A stretch of DNA of 64,000 nt from Saccharopolyspora montiporae. Lineage in GTDB: Bacteria; Actinomycetota; Actinomycetes; Mycobacteriales; Pseudonocardiaceae. The notes beneath the pieces were generated by a model. That model was not told the DNA's origin. It searched no databases and saw nothing but the letters and a program-made list of their open reading frames with translations. Of this stretch, positions 46,040 through 54,408 are shown piece by piece. The translations under genes and the position numbers were made by a program. How positions within the stretch are numbered: position 1 is the stretch's first letter; each line of letters begins with the position of its first letter. Location: assembly GCF_015209505.1 (NCBI RefSeq), contig NZ_JADEYC010000014.1, positions 62,001 through 126,000 on the forward strand. The letters run 5' to 3'.

Positions 46040-46867
46040 GTGACCAATCCCTACGGCCCGCCTTCCGGGCCGCAGCCCCAGCAGCCCTACGGCCAGCCGC
46101 AGCAGCCGTACGGCCCGCCATCGGGCCCGCAGCCCCAGCAGCCCTACCCGGGGTATCCGCAGGCCGGGCAGCAGCAGTACCCGGGCGGGCAGCATCCTGC
46201 GGGGCAGCTCGCGGAATGGGGCACGCGCGCTCTGGGCTACCTCATCGATGCCGGGATCATGGTGGGGATGATCGTCGTGCTCCAGCTGATCGGCGGCGCG
46301 GCGTTCGGTGCGGTCGTCGCGTCGACGCAGGACAGCCCGACCGTTCCGGCCATCGCCTGGGTCGTGGGCGGCATCTGGCTGGTCCTCTACATCGCGGTCC
46401 TGGTCTTCAACTTCTGGAACTTGGCGTACCGGCGGGGCACCACCGGGCAGACCCTGGGCCAGAAGTACCTGAAGATCAAGACGGTCGGCGAGGCCACCGG
46501 ACAGCCGATCGGCTTCGGCTACGCGTTCCTGCGGCAGTTGGCGCACATCGTGGAGACGATCATCTGCGGCCTGCCGATCGGCTGGCTCTCCCCGACGTGG
46601 GACGAGAAGCGGCAGACCTGGGCGGACAAGATCATGAACACCGTCGTGGTGCACGGCGAGGCCGCGGGCGCGGGCCCGCGGGGCCCGGCTCCCGGCGCGC
46701 CGGGCATGCCGCCGCAGCCCGGTTTTCCGCAGTCCGGCGGGTTCCCCCAGCAGCCCGGCTACCCGCAGTCCGGCGGGTTCCCCCAGCAGCCCGGAAATCC
46801 GCAGCAGCCGGGGTACGGCCAGCCGCCGCAGCAGCCCGGGTACGGCCAACCGCCGCAGCAGTGGTGA
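46040..46867 (+). CDS. RDD family membrane protein (second copy)
   Basis: 275 residues with the same plan as the upstream gene: N-terminal tail with two direct repeats of [13 protein letters not shown] (residues about 4-37), an RDD domain (about 60-200: [56 protein letters not shown]) and a [10 protein letters not shown] repeat tail ending GYGQPPQQW. The N- and C-terminal ends nearly match its neighbour, so the pair arose by tandem duplication. GTG at 46040 follows GAAGGA. Confidence 0.85.
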   Translation: MTNPYGPPSGPQPQQPYGQPQQPYGPPSGPQPQQPYPGYPQAGQQQYPGGQHPAGQLAEWGTRALGYLIDAGIMVGMIVVLQLIGGAAFGAVVASTQDSPTVPAIAWVVGGIWLVLYIAVLVFNFWNLAYRRGTTGQTLGQKYLKIKTVGEATGQPIGFGYAFLRQLAHIVETIICGLPIGWLSPTWDEKRQTWADKIMNTVVVHGEAAGAGPRGPAPGAPGMPPQPGFPQSGGFPQQPGYPQSGGFPQQPGNPQQPGYGQPPQQPGYGQPPQQW

Positions 46868-46883
46868 GCACGGTCGGCGACCG

Positions 46884-47300
46884 GTGCGGGTGGGCGTGAT
46901 CGGCGGGCGGCGCTTCCCGGTGCGCACCGCGGGGCTGGTGGTCGCGGCCGCGGCCACCGGCTTGCTGCTCGCCTCCGGTGTCGTGCCGCTGCCCTGCCCG
47001 TTCCGGCTCGCCACCGGTCTGGACTGCCCGTTCTGCGGCGGCAGCCGGATGTTGGGCGCGCTGCTGACCGGGGACCTGCCCGCGGCGCTCGGGTTCAACG
47101 CCGTCGCGCTGCTGCTGGTGCTGCCGGTGGTGTGCGCGGTGCTGGTGGCCATGGCGCGGTACGAACGCGGCCGAGCGCGCGGTTGGTGGCCCGCGGGGCG
47201 GTCCGGCCGGGTGCTGGGTTTCGCGCTGCTGGCCGCGGTCGTGGCGTGGGGCGTGGTCCGCAACCTGCCGTTCGGGCCGTTCCCCGCGCTGCGCGCCTGA
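46884..47300 (+). CDS. DUF2752 membrane protein
   Basis: 138-residue protein with about three hydrophobic helices and the DUF2752 signature PCPFRLATGLDCPFCGGSR, whose cysteines are conserved in the family. Function is unknown. GTG at 46884 is 16 bases after the second RDD stop, so it is probably co-transcribed with it; a ribosome site is not obvious. Confidence 0.82.
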   Translation: MRVGVIGGRRFPVRTAGLVVAAAATGLLLASGVVPLPCPFRLATGLDCPFCGGSRMLGALLTGDLPAALGFNAVALLLVLPVVCAVLVAMARYERGRARGWWPAGRSGRVLGFALLAAVVAWGVVRNLPFGPFPALRA

Positions 47301-47359
47301 CGGGTTCGCAGCCTGGGCGCACCGGCTCAGAACAGGCCGTGCTCCAGGCCGGCGAGCAG

Positions 47360-47497
47360 TCACACGACCGGTGTCGCGAAGGCGACCACGGCGAACTCGT
47401 CGACCCGCGTCGGCGGCGGCCCCTCGCGCAGTCGTTGCTCGTCCGGCTGCGCCGGGTAGTGCGGCTGCCCCCGCGGCGGTGGTGTCGGATGCGTCAT
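47360..47497 (-). CDS. Small proline-rich protein, possibly a truncated membrane protein
   Basis: 45 codons (MTHPTPPPRGQPHYPAQPDE start, VDEFAVVAFATPVV end) with the strong ribosome site AGGAAGGA 6 bases before the ATG at 47497. A P-rich tail then the beginning of a hydrophobic helix is the plan of DUF4190/RDD neighbours. Directly after the TGA the same frame continues LLAGLEHGLF to a second TGA at 47327, so an in-frame stop may have cut a longer gene. Function unknown. Confidence 0.5.
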   Translation of the reverse strand: MTHPTPPPRGQPHYPAQPDEQRLREGPPPTRVDEFAVVAFATPVV

Positions 47498-47553
47498 GCG
47501 GTTCCTTCCTGCGGATTCGTGCGGGGGCGCCGGAGTGCAACCCCCGCGAGTGC

Positions 47554-47559
47554 GAACAT
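47554..47559 (+). promoter_or_regulatory. Putative -10 box (leaderless start) of recO
   Basis: GAACAT lies 6 bases before the recO GTG at 47566; no ribosome site is between them. Confidence 0.35.
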
Positions 47560-47565
47560 GGGCGG

Positions 47566-48408
47566 GTGAGCCTCTACCGGGACACCGCGGTCGTGCTGCG
47601 GGTGCAGAAGCTCGGCGAGGCGGATCGGATCATCACGCTGCTGACCCGGCGGCACGGCAAGATCCGCGGTGTGGCCAAGGGCGTGCGCCGCACCACATCG
47701 CGGTTCGGTGCGCGGGTCGAGCCGTTCTGCCACGTCGACGTGCAGCTGCACACCGGCCGCACGCTGGACGTGATCACCCAGGTGCAGACCCTGGACGCCT
47801 TCGGCGTGCACATCGTGGACGACTACCAGCGCTACACGGCGTCCTGCGCCGTGCTGGAGACCGTCGACCGGCTCGCCGCCGAAGAGGAGGAGCCGGTCCT
47901 GCGGCTGTACCTGCTGGCGGTCGGTGCGCTGCGCGCGCTGGCCGGGCGGGAGCGGGACTCCTCGCTGGTCCTGGACGCCTTCCTGCTACGCGCGATGGCC
48001 TTCGCCGGCTGGGCGCCCGCGCTGGACGAGTGCGCGCGCTGCGGCAGCACGGGTCCGCACGCGGCGTTCAGCATCGCCGCTGGAGGTGCGGTGTGCCCGT
48101 CCTGCCGGCCCACCGGTTCGGTGCGGCCCGGTCCGCGGACCCTGCCGCTGATGGGTGCGCTGCTGCACGGTGACTGGACCGGTGCTGAGACGGCGGGCAC
48201 ACCGGTGCGCCGGGAAGCCAGCGGGCTCATCGCCGCGCACCTGCAGTGGTACATGGAACGCCAGTTGCGCTCGTTGCCGCTGGTCGAGCGGGTGGTGCCC
48301 GCGGTCGTCCGGGAGCGCGCCGCGGAGCTGCCCGCCGCGCTGGAGCAGACCGATGCGCCCGATGCGGACCACCAGTGCCCGGAGGGTGTGCCCGGGCGGG
48401 GACAATGA
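47566..48408 (+). CDS. recO: DNA repair protein RecO
   Basis: 280-residue recombination mediator that, with RecR, loads RecA onto SSB-coated DNA. N-terminal OB fold (LYRDTAVVLRVQKLGEADRI, then RGVAKGVRRTTSRFGARVEP) and a zinc finger CARCGS...CPSC (about residues 158-182) are diagnostic. It lies upstream of uppS, the standard actinobacterial order. The C-terminal 30 residues are not conserved in character. Confidence 0.94.
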   Translation: MSLYRDTAVVLRVQKLGEADRIITLLTRRHGKIRGVAKGVRRTTSRFGARVEPFCHVDVQLHTGRTLDVITQVQTLDAFGVHIVDDYQRYTASCAVLETVDRLAAEEEEPVLRLYLLAVGALRALAGRERDSSLVLDAFLLRAMAFAGWAPALDECARCGSTGPHAAFSIAAGGAVCPSCRPTGSVRPGPRTLPLMGALLHGDWTGAETAGTPVRREASGLIAAHLQWYMERQLRSLPLVERVVPAVVRERAAELPAALEQTDAPDADHQCPEGVPGRGQ

Positions 48409-48444
48409 ACCCCCGACGCTCGGCACTGCGAAGGAGAACCCAGT

Positions 48445-49287
48445 ATGTTGCGACGCCGCGGACGGGGCAAGGAAGACCCCAGCGTGCGCGCGCCCGAACC
48501 GCACGCGGACGGGGCCACACCGCCTGTGATCCCGCAGGAGTTCGTCCCGAACCACGTGGCCATCGTGATGGACGGCAACGGGCGCTGGGCGAACGAGCGC
48601 GGCTTGCCCCGGGTGGAGGGACACAAGCGCGGCGAGGCCGTCGTGCTGGAACTCGCGCGGGGCGCCATCGAGATCGGCGTGAAGTGGCTGTCGTTGTACG
48701 CGTTCTCCACGGAGAACTGGAAGCGCAGCCCGGAAGAGGTCCGGTTCCTCATGGGGTTCAACCGGGACGTCATCCGCCGCCGCATAGACGAGCTCGACGA
48801 GCTCGGGGTGCGCGTGCGCTGGGCCGGCCGCAAGCCCAAGCTGTGGCGCAGCGTCGTCAACGAGCTGCAGTCCGCCGAGGAGCGCACCCGCGGCAACGAT
48901 GTCATGAACCTCAGCATGTGCGTCAACTACGGCGGGCGGGCCGAAATCGGTGATGCGGCCCGGGAAATCGCCCGACTCGCCGCCGCGGGCAAGATCAACC
49001 CGGACCGGGTGGACGAGCGCACCGTGGCCAAGCACCTGTACCAGCCGGAGATGCCGGACGTGGACCTGTTCATCCGGCCGTCGGGGGAGCAGCGGACCTC
49101 GAACTTCATGCTCTGGCAGTCCGCGTACGCCGAGTTCGTCTTCCAGGACACCCTGTTCCCGGACGTCGACCGGCGGCACCTCTGGCGGGCGTGCGAGTCC
49201 TACGCCCGCCGGGACCGGCGGTTCGGCGGGGCCGTCGACCGAGCAGCCGACGACGACAGCTCCGACGGCGCCCAGGAGGGCATCTGA
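48445..49287 (+). CDS. uppS: Isoprenyl transferase (undecaprenyl/decaprenyl diphosphate synthase)
   Basis: 280-residue cis-prenyltransferase making the lipid carrier for cell wall synthesis. Conserved regions: [17 protein letters not shown] with catalytic Asp, [26 protein letters not shown] and [21 protein letters not shown] at 48445 follows GAAGGAGAA. Product chain length cannot be told from sequence; in actinobacteria it is often the decaprenyl enzyme. The next gene starts on its stop codon (TGATG). Confidence 0.94.
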   Translation: MLRRRGRGKEDPSVRAPEPHADGATPPVIPQEFVPNHVAIVMDGNGRWANERGLPRVEGHKRGEAVVLELARGAIEIGVKWLSLYAFSTENWKRSPEEVRFLMGFNRDVIRRRIDELDELGVRVRWAGRKPKLWRSVVNELQSAEERTRGNDVMNLSMCVNYGGRAEIGDAAREIARLAAAGKINPDRVDERTVAKHLYQPEMPDVDLFIRPSGEQRTSNFMLWQSAYAEFVFQDTLFPDVDRRHLWRACESYARRDRRFGGAVDRAADDDSSDGAQEGI

Positions 49288-49715
49288 TGACGCAAGAAGC
49301 GGCAACTACCGCGCGGTTGATGACCGCGACCAAGGAAGCGCTGGAGACGTACCACGACGTCCAGGTCGACGACGATGGTGCGCTGACCTTCAAGCACGGC
49401 GAGGTGCCGTGCGCGGTGCAGGCGATGCAGCTGGCCGAGGGGCTGACCGTGCTGAGCCTGACCTGCGTGGTCGCTTGGGACGTGCCGGGCAGCGAGGAGC
49501 TGCTGCAGTCGGTGGCCGAGCGCGCGGGGCAGGGTCTGTTCGGCACGCTCGGCGTGGTGCGCACCGAGCGCGGGATGGACGTGACCCTGCGCTACGCCTT
49601 CCCCGCGGAGGGGATGGATCCCGCCCCGCTGGGCACGCTGCTGATGCTGGTCGTGGCGACGGCCTCGCAGCTGCGCACCGAGCTGCTCGACGAACCGGCC
49701 GTACCGGGCGACTGA
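49287..49715 (+). CDS. YbjN-like conserved protein
   Basis: 142-residue protein with the alternating alpha/beta pattern of YbjN/type III chaperone-like folds (MTATKEALETYHDVQVDDDG, LTVLSLTCVVAWDVPG, LRYAFPAEGMDPAPLGTLL). ATG at 49287 overlaps the uppS stop by one base, with GGAGGG upstream, so it is translationally coupled. Function is unknown; the coupling to uppS may only be positional. Confidence 0.65.
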   Translation: MTQEAATTARLMTATKEALETYHDVQVDDDGALTFKHGEVPCAVQAMQLAEGLTVLSLTCVVAWDVPGSEELLQSVAERAGQGLFGTLGVVRTERGMDVTLRYAFPAEGMDPAPLGTLLMLVVATASQLRTELLDEPAVPGD

Positions 49716-49868
49716 CCGCGAGCTCCCCGGGCCGGGGGATCCGCCGGTGTGTCCGACGGATTCCGCTGCGCGCCAGGATGGCCTTGTGCGCTGGTGATTC
49801 GCTGCCAGACCGGGTTCCGGTGCGCCGTCCGCGGCCGGCGGTCCCGCCCGGTACCGCCGCCGGGCTGG

Positions 49869-49874
49869 CACGAT
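49869..49874 (+). promoter_or_regulatory. Putative -10 box (leaderless start) of the permease gene
   Basis: CACGAT lies 6 bases before the GTG at 49881. Confidence 0.35.
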
Positions 49875-49880
49875 GCTGCG

Positions 49881-50891
49881 GTGACCGAGATCGCCGAACC
49901 GGCCCGCGTCCGCCGGCCCGGTAGCCGACGCATCACCTCGCTGGAAGTGCTGTGCGCGGTGCTGGTGGCCGCGGTGCTGTTCCAGGCGCCGCTGAGTGGC
50001 CTGCTGGATGCGCCCGCGTTGCGCACCGGGTCCACCGTGTTCCTCGCGGTCTGCGTGCAGGCCCTGCCGTTCCTCGTGCTCGGCGTGCTGGTCAGCGCGC
50101 TGATCGTGGCTTTCGTGCCGCCGGCGGCGCTGCGCCGGGTGCTGCCCGCGCGCACCGCCGCCGCGGTTCCGGTGGCCGGTGCCGCCGGGGTGGCGCTGCC
50201 GGGCTGTGAGTGCGCCTCGGTGCCCGTCGCGCGCCGCCTGATGCAGCGGGGCGTGCCGCAGGCGGCGGCGCTGGCGTTCCTGCTGGCTGCGCCCGCGGTG
50301 AACCCGATCGTCCTGGTGTCCACCGCCGTCGCCTTTCCCGGTGAGCCGCGGATGGTGGCTGCCCGGTTCGCCGGCTCCCTGCTGACCGCTTGCGCGATGG
50401 GATGGCTGTGGGCGCGGCTGGGCAAGGCCGAGTGGCTGGCCGAGCGCACGCTGCGCCGGGCACCGGCCCGCGCGGGTGCGAGCCGGTTCGCCGTGTTCAC
50501 CGAAACCGCGCGGCACGACCTGGTCGAGGCGGGCGGGTTCCTGGTGCTGGGCGGGCTGACCTCGGCGGTGTTCAACGTGCTGGTGCCCGCGTCCTGGATG
50601 GAGTCGTTGGCCGGGCAGCTGCTGCTCGGCGTGCTGGTGCTGGCCGTGCTGGCCGTGGTGCTGGCGCTGTGCAGCGAGGCCGATGCGTTCGTGGTCGCGG
50701 CGATGCCCGGGCTCCCGCTGCTGCCGAAGCTGGTGTTCCTGGTGGTCGGTCCGGCCGTGGACCTGAAGCTGATCGCGCTGCAGTCCGGCACGTTCGGCCG
50801 GCGGTTCGCCGCCCGGTTCGCCCCGGCGACGTTCGTGGTCGCCATCGGCTGCGCGGTGCTGGTCGGCGCGCCGCTGCTGGGAGGCCGCTGA
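49881..50891 (+). CDS. Permease of the YraQ/DUF318 family
   Basis: 336-residue integral membrane protein with eight predicted helices. The family signature ALPGCECASVPVARRLM and the second-half repeat ALCSEADAFVVAAM, each with a cysteine, are present, as is GPAVDLKLIA. In Bacillus the pair YcgR/YcgQ has this plus the TIGR03943-type partner and is zinc-regulated through Zur. Here the partner follows and zur faces it, so a role in metal export or zinc-linked transport is inferred; the substrate is not known. Confidence 0.85.
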   Translation: MTEIAEPARVRRPGSRRITSLEVLCAVLVAAVLFQAPLSGLLDAPALRTGSTVFLAVCVQALPFLVLGVLVSALIVAFVPPAALRRVLPARTAAAVPVAGAAGVALPGCECASVPVARRLMQRGVPQAAALAFLLAAPAVNPIVLVSTAVAFPGEPRMVAARFAGSLLTACAMGWLWARLGKAEWLAERTLRRAPARAGASRFAVFTETARHDLVEAGGFLVLGGLTSAVFNVLVPASWMESLAGQLLLGVLVLAVLAVVLALCSEADAFVVAAMPGLPLLPKLVFLVVGPAVDLKLIALQSGTFGRRFAARFAPATFVVAIGCAVLVGAPLLGGR

Positions 50892-50926
50892 TGCTCAGGA
50901 GGCCGTTGATGCGGGGGAGGTGCTGA
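50891..50926 (+). CDS. 11-codon linker micro-ORF between the two permease genes
   Basis: ATG at 50891 overlaps the permease stop (TGATG), reads MLRRPLMRGRC and ends in a TGA whose last base starts the next gene (TGATG at 50924-50928). AGGAGG and GGGGAGG sites lie inside. It would pass ribosomes from one gene to the next. Translation is not demonstrated, and chance is possible given the short length. Confidence 0.3.
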   Translation: MLRRPLMRGRC

Positions 50927-51729
50927 TGCGGCGCGAGACGCAGAACCTGCTGTTGCTGCTGCTGGGCGGCGCGCTGCTGAAACTGGCGCTGGCCGGGGAC
51001 CACGTGCGCTACGTGAAGGACGCCCAACTGCCCTGGCTGCTCGGCGCGGGCGGGGTGATGATGCTTCTCGCGCTGCTGGCCATCGCGCGGGACGTGCGGG
51101 CGGGACCGACCGCCGACGCCGCAGGCCGGGACGGCGAAACCCAGCACGCCGCAGCCCCGGACGCTGCAGCCCCGGACGCCGCGGTCGATGAGGCCTGCGG
51201 GACCGGTGTCCCCGGGCACGCGGAAGGCTCGCGAAGCACGTGGATGCTGCTGCTCCCGGTGTTCGCGATCTTCCTGATCGCCCCGCCCGCGCTGGGATCC
51301 GATTCGGTGCGCCGGGAGCAGGCGGTGGCCCCGCCCGCTCCCGAGGAATCCCGGTTCCCGCCGCTGCCGTCGGGAGAGGCCCCCGAGCTGAGCATGTCCG
51401 AGTACGTGACCCGCGCCGTGTGGGGCGGCGATGCCGAGTTGGCCCAGCGCCCGGTCCGGCTGCGCGGGTTCGTGGTGCACCCGGTGCCGGGGGAGACCCA
51501 GCTCGCGCGGATGCGGATCAGCTGCTGCGCCGCGGACGCGACCGCGGTGCGGGTGGACCTGACCGGTCCGGGCGCGCGGCGGATCGCCGAGGCACCCGCG
51601 GACGCGTGGTTCGAGGTGACCGGGACGGCCCGGCCGGGTTCGGCGCAGGAGTCCGCCGGGCACGTGCCCGAGGTGCGGGTCTCCGCGGCGCACCCGGTGC
51701 CGGAGCCGGCCGAGACCTACGAGTACTGA
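50926..51729 (+). CDS. TIGR03943-family membrane/periplasmic protein (DUF1980)
   Basis: 267 residues: two N-terminal membrane helices, a low-complexity Ala/Asp linker with repeated AAPDAA, a third hydrophobic segment (WMLLLPVFAIFLIAPPAL), and an extracytoplasmic C-terminal domain containing the conserved RISCCAADATAVRV. It is the standard partner of the DUF318 permease. ATG at 50926 has GGGGAGG 6 bases upstream; GTG at 50920 is an alternative. Its stop is only 4 bases from the convergent zur stop. Confidence 0.85.
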   Translation: MRRETQNLLLLLLGGALLKLALAGDHVRYVKDAQLPWLLGAGGVMMLLALLAIARDVRAGPTADAAGRDGETQHAAAPDAAAPDAAVDEACGTGVPGHAEGSRSTWMLLLPVFAIFLIAPPALGSDSVRREQAVAPPAPEESRFPPLPSGEAPELSMSEYVTRAVWGGDAELAQRPVRLRGFVVHPVPGETQLARMRISCCAADATAVRVDLTGPGARRIAEAPADAWFEVTGTARPGSAQESAGHVPEVRVSAAHPVPEPAETYEY

Positions 51730-51733
51730 CCGA

Positions 51734-52147
51734 TCAGGCGCAGTCCGGGCAGATCCCGATGATCTCCACCGTGTGGCTGACCTCGGTGAACCCGTGCTCG
51801 CGGCCGATGCGCTCCGCCCATTCCTCCACCGGTGGGTCGGCCACTTCGACGGTGCGGCCGCAGTGCCGGCACACCAGGTGGTGGTGATGATGGCTGGAGC
51901 AGCGGCGGTACACGGACTCGCCGGACGGATTGCGCAGCACGTCGACCTCGCCCGCGTCGGCCAGGCTCTGCAACGTCCGGTAGACGGTGGTCAGGCCGAT
52001 GCCCTCGCCGCGGTTGCGGAGCTGTTCGTGCAGCTCCTGGGCCGAGCGGAAGTCGTCGACCTCGTCGAGCAGGTTGGACACGGCTGCTCGCTGCTTGGTG
52101 GCCCGCAGTCCCGGTACCCCGACCGCGGGACGCTCGCCGGTGGTCAC
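51734..52147 (-). CDS. zur: Fur family zinc uptake regulator Zur
   Basis: 137-residue repressor that in zinc-replete cells blocks zinc uptake genes. Winged helix at residues 15-85 (TKQRAAVSNLLDEVDDFRSA; GLTTVYRTLQSLADAGEV), then the metal-binding part with SSHHHHHLVCRHCGRT and a C-terminal CPDC forming the structural zinc site. GTG at 52147 overlaps the stop of the upstream ArsR gene (GTGA). The SmtB-Zur operon is as in Mycobacterium. Confidence 0.92.
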   Translation of the reverse strand: MTTGERPAVGVPGLRATKQRAAVSNLLDEVDDFRSAQELHEQLRNRGEGIGLTTVYRTLQSLADAGEVDVLRNPSGESVYRRCSSHHHHHLVCRHCGRTVEVADPPVEEWAERIGREHGFTEVSHTVEIIGICPDCA

Positions 52148-52644
52148 GCTGTCTCAGTCTCCTGTCGGCTCAGGGGCACCGCGGTGCCCGCAGCAGCCTC
52201 GGACCGGGGAACCTCGGTGTCCGGTCCGGACTGCCGTGCTGCGGTGGTCTCCTCGGCGTGCGCCGCCGCGTCCACGACGATGTGCGCGAGGTGCTCGTCG
52301 ACGAGGCGGTAGACGACTTCGCGCCCCTGCCGCCGACCCTGCACGACACCGGCCGACTTCAGCACGCGCAGGTGCTGGCTGATCAGCGGCTGGGCGACGC
52401 CGAGCGCGTCGACGAGTTCGTGCACGCAGCGCCCGCCGACCCGCAGCTGCAGCACGATCGCGATCCGGACCGGGGCGGCCAGCGCCCGCAGCAGCTCACC
52501 CGCTTCCACCAGGGTCTGCTGGTCGCGCAGCGGCGCGGGGCTGGCCGCGCGGTCCGGCGAGTGCACGTGGTCGGCGGTGGTGTCCAGCCCGCCGTCTGCC
52601 CCGGGAGTCGGTTCCGCAGCGGGATCCGGGCTGTCGGCGGCCAT
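52144..52644 (-). CDS. smtB: ArsR/SmtB family zinc sensor
   Basis: 166-residue repressor released from DNA by zinc. An Asp/Pro-rich N-terminal arm (to about 40) leads to a winged helix ([35 protein letters not shown]). The alpha-5 site is complete: Asp116, His118, His129 and Glu132 have exactly the spacing of SmtB D104/H106/H117/E120. ATG at 52644 follows GGAAAGGAAG. In Mycobacterium SmtB represses its own operon with zur, so zinc induces Zur; the same is inferred here. Confidence 0.9.
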   Translation of the reverse strand: MAADSPDPAAEPTPGADGGLDTTADHVHSPDRAASPAPLRDQQTLVEAGELLRALAAPVRIAIVLQLRVGGRCVHELVDALGVAQPLISQHLRVLKSAGVVQGRRQGREVVYRLVDEHLAHIVVDAAAHAEETTAARQSGPDTEVPRSEAAAGTAVPLSRQETETA

Positions 52645-52964
52645 GGTCTTCCTTTCCGGGGCGGCCCGACACGGGGTCGCCTGCCTGCGCTGTCTGCTGG
52701 CTGGAGCGCGGTCACCTGCCTGCGGGGTCCGCCTGCCGGTGCTGCGCGACGGGCGCCACGACCACCATCTTACGGGTAAGGTCACCCGCCCCGGCGGCTC
52801 AGCCGCCACCGCCGCCCACGCACCGCACCGGTCCGGGTGCGCCGCGTCGCCGCGGGCGGGCCGGACCGGGCGCGCGAACCGGAGTCCGCCATCGGTACGC
52901 TGGGAGATCTCACCAGCAGTCATACCAGGGCAGCTGGACCTTTCCCGTCGAAGATGATTCCGGA
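52645..52964. other. 320-bp spacer between divergent smtB-zur and glyS
   Basis: No gene seen. It contains the smtB promoter/operator dyad at 52767-52780 and, to its right, a GC-rich stretch before glyS. An open frame running from smtB to 52923 is very Arg/Ala/Pro-rich and is not counted. Confidence 0.7.
52767..52780 (-). promoter_or_regulatory. smtB promoter with overlapping dyad operator
   Basis: On the minus strand the -10 box TAAGAT overlaps CTTAC-CC-GTAAG, a perfect 5-2-5 dyad (52769-52780) in an AT-rich patch. Position, about 125 bp from the smtB start, and symmetry suit an SmtB dimer that blocks RNA polymerase. Confidence 0.5.
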
Positions 52965-54356
52965 GTGACCGTGCCCGCCGACCAGATCGACACGATCGTC
53001 AATCTCTGCAAGCGCCGTGGTTTCGTCTACCCGTCCGGGGAGATCTACGGCGGTACCCGCTCGGCGTGGGACTACGGACCGCTCGGGGTCGAGCTCAAGG
53101 ACAACATCAAGCGCCAGTGGTGGAAGTCGATGGTGCAGGGCCGCGACGACGTCGTCGGCCTGGACTCGTCGGTGATCCTGCCGCGCCAGGTGTGGGAGGC
53201 CTCCGGGCACGTGACGGCCTTCCACGACCCGCTGGTGGAGTGCACGCACTGCCATCACCGGCACCGCGCGGACCAGCTGGCCGAGGAGTACGCGGCGCGC
53301 ACCGGCAAGGACGTGGACGAAGGCGACCTGTCCGACGTGCCGTGCCCGAACTGCGGCACCCGCGGCCAGTACACCGAGCCGCGCGAGTTCAACATGATGC
53401 TCAAGACCTTCCTCGGTCCGGTGGAGAGCGAAGAGGGGCTGCACTACCTGCGGCCGGAGACCGCCCAGGGCATCTTCGTCAACTTCGCGAACGTGATGAC
53501 CACGGCGCGCAAGAAGCCCCCGTTCGGCATCGGCCAGATCGGCAAGTCGTTCCGCAACGAGATCACCCCGGGCAACTTCATCTTCCGCACCCGCGAGTTC
53601 GAGCAGATGGAGATGGAGTTCTTCGTCGAGCCGGGTGATGACGAGCAGTGGCACCAGTACTGGATCGACGAGCGCACGCGCTGGTACACGGACCTCGGGA
53701 TCGACCCGCAGAACCTGCGGCACTACGAGCACCCCAAGGACAAGCTCTCGCACTACTCCAAGCGCACGGTCGACATCGAGTACCGGTTCCGGTTCGGCGG
53801 GCAGGAGTTCGGCGAGCTGGAGGGGGTGGCCAACCGCACCGACTTCGACCTCAGCACGCACTCGAACCATTCCGGTGTGGACCTGTCCTACTTCGACCAG
53901 GCCAGCGATTCCCGCTACCGGCCGTACGTGATCGAGCCGGCGGCCGGGGTGGGGCGTCCGATGATGGCGTTCCTGGTCGACGCGTACTACGAGGACGAGG
54001 CCCCGAACGCCAAGGGCGGGGTGGACAAGCGCACCGTGCTGCGTCTGGACCGCAGGCTGTCGCCGGTGAAGGTCGCGGTGCTGCCGCTGTCCCGCAACTC
54101 CGACCTCTCGCCGAAGGCCAAGGACGTCGCCGCCGAGCTGCGCAAGAACTGGAACGTCGACTTCGACGACGCCGGTGCCATCGGCCGCCGCTACCGCAGG
54201 CAGGACGAGATCGGCACGCCGTTCTGCGTGACGGTCGACTTCGACACGCTGTCCGACCACGCGGTCACCGTGCGCGAGCGGGACACCATGTCCCAGGAGC
54301 GGGTCGCGATCGACAAGCTCCCCGAATACCTGGGAGCCCGCCTGGTCGGCTGCTGA
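52965..54356 (+). CDS. glyS: Glycyl-tRNA synthetase (single-chain type)
   Basis: 463-residue class II synthetase charging tRNA-Gly, the eukaryal/archaeal-like homodimeric form. Motifs: [19 protein letters not shown], the zinc pairs CTHCHHRH and CPNCGT, motif 2 [27 protein letters not shown], and motif 3 [12 protein letters not shown]; the anticodon-binding domain follows. GTG at 52965 was chosen; GTG at 52971 two codons later is equally possible. No T-box leader is recognisable upstream. Confidence 0.95.
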   Translation: MTVPADQIDTIVNLCKRRGFVYPSGEIYGGTRSAWDYGPLGVELKDNIKRQWWKSMVQGRDDVVGLDSSVILPRQVWEASGHVTAFHDPLVECTHCHHRHRADQLAEEYAARTGKDVDEGDLSDVPCPNCGTRGQYTEPREFNMMLKTFLGPVESEEGLHYLRPETAQGIFVNFANVMTTARKKPPFGIGQIGKSFRNEITPGNFIFRTREFEQMEMEFFVEPGDDEQWHQYWIDERTRWYTDLGIDPQNLRHYEHPKDKLSHYSKRTVDIEYRFRFGGQEFGELEGVANRTDFDLSTHSNHSGVDLSYFDQASDSRYRPYVIEPAAGVGRPMMAFLVDAYYEDEAPNAKGGVDKRTVLRLDRRLSPVKVAVLPLSRNSDLSPKAKDVAAELRKNWNVDFDDAGAIGRRYRRQDEIGTPFCVTVDFDTLSDHAVTVRERDTMSQERVAIDKLPEYLGARLVGC

Positions 54357-54396
54357 GGAGATGCGCCGCTCGCGGCGGGCCGATCCGCGGATCTGG

Positions 54397-54402
54397 GACG
54401 AT
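54397..54402 (+). promoter_or_regulatory. Putative -10 box (leaderless start) of the YdcF-like gene
   Basis: GACGAT lies 6 bases before the GTG at 54409, and supports that start over the ATG at 54361. Confidence 0.4.
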
Positions 54403-54408
54403 GCGAAG

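Noticed and set aside
45590..46866. CRISPR-like or non-coding repeats
   Set aside because: The repeats are in frame, encode [14 protein letters not shown] units and lack spacers of constant length.
52781..52964. Possible T-box or riboswitch before glyS
   Set aside because: No specifier loop or T-box consensus (TGGNACCGCG-like) and no terminator/antiterminator pair; the leader is too short.
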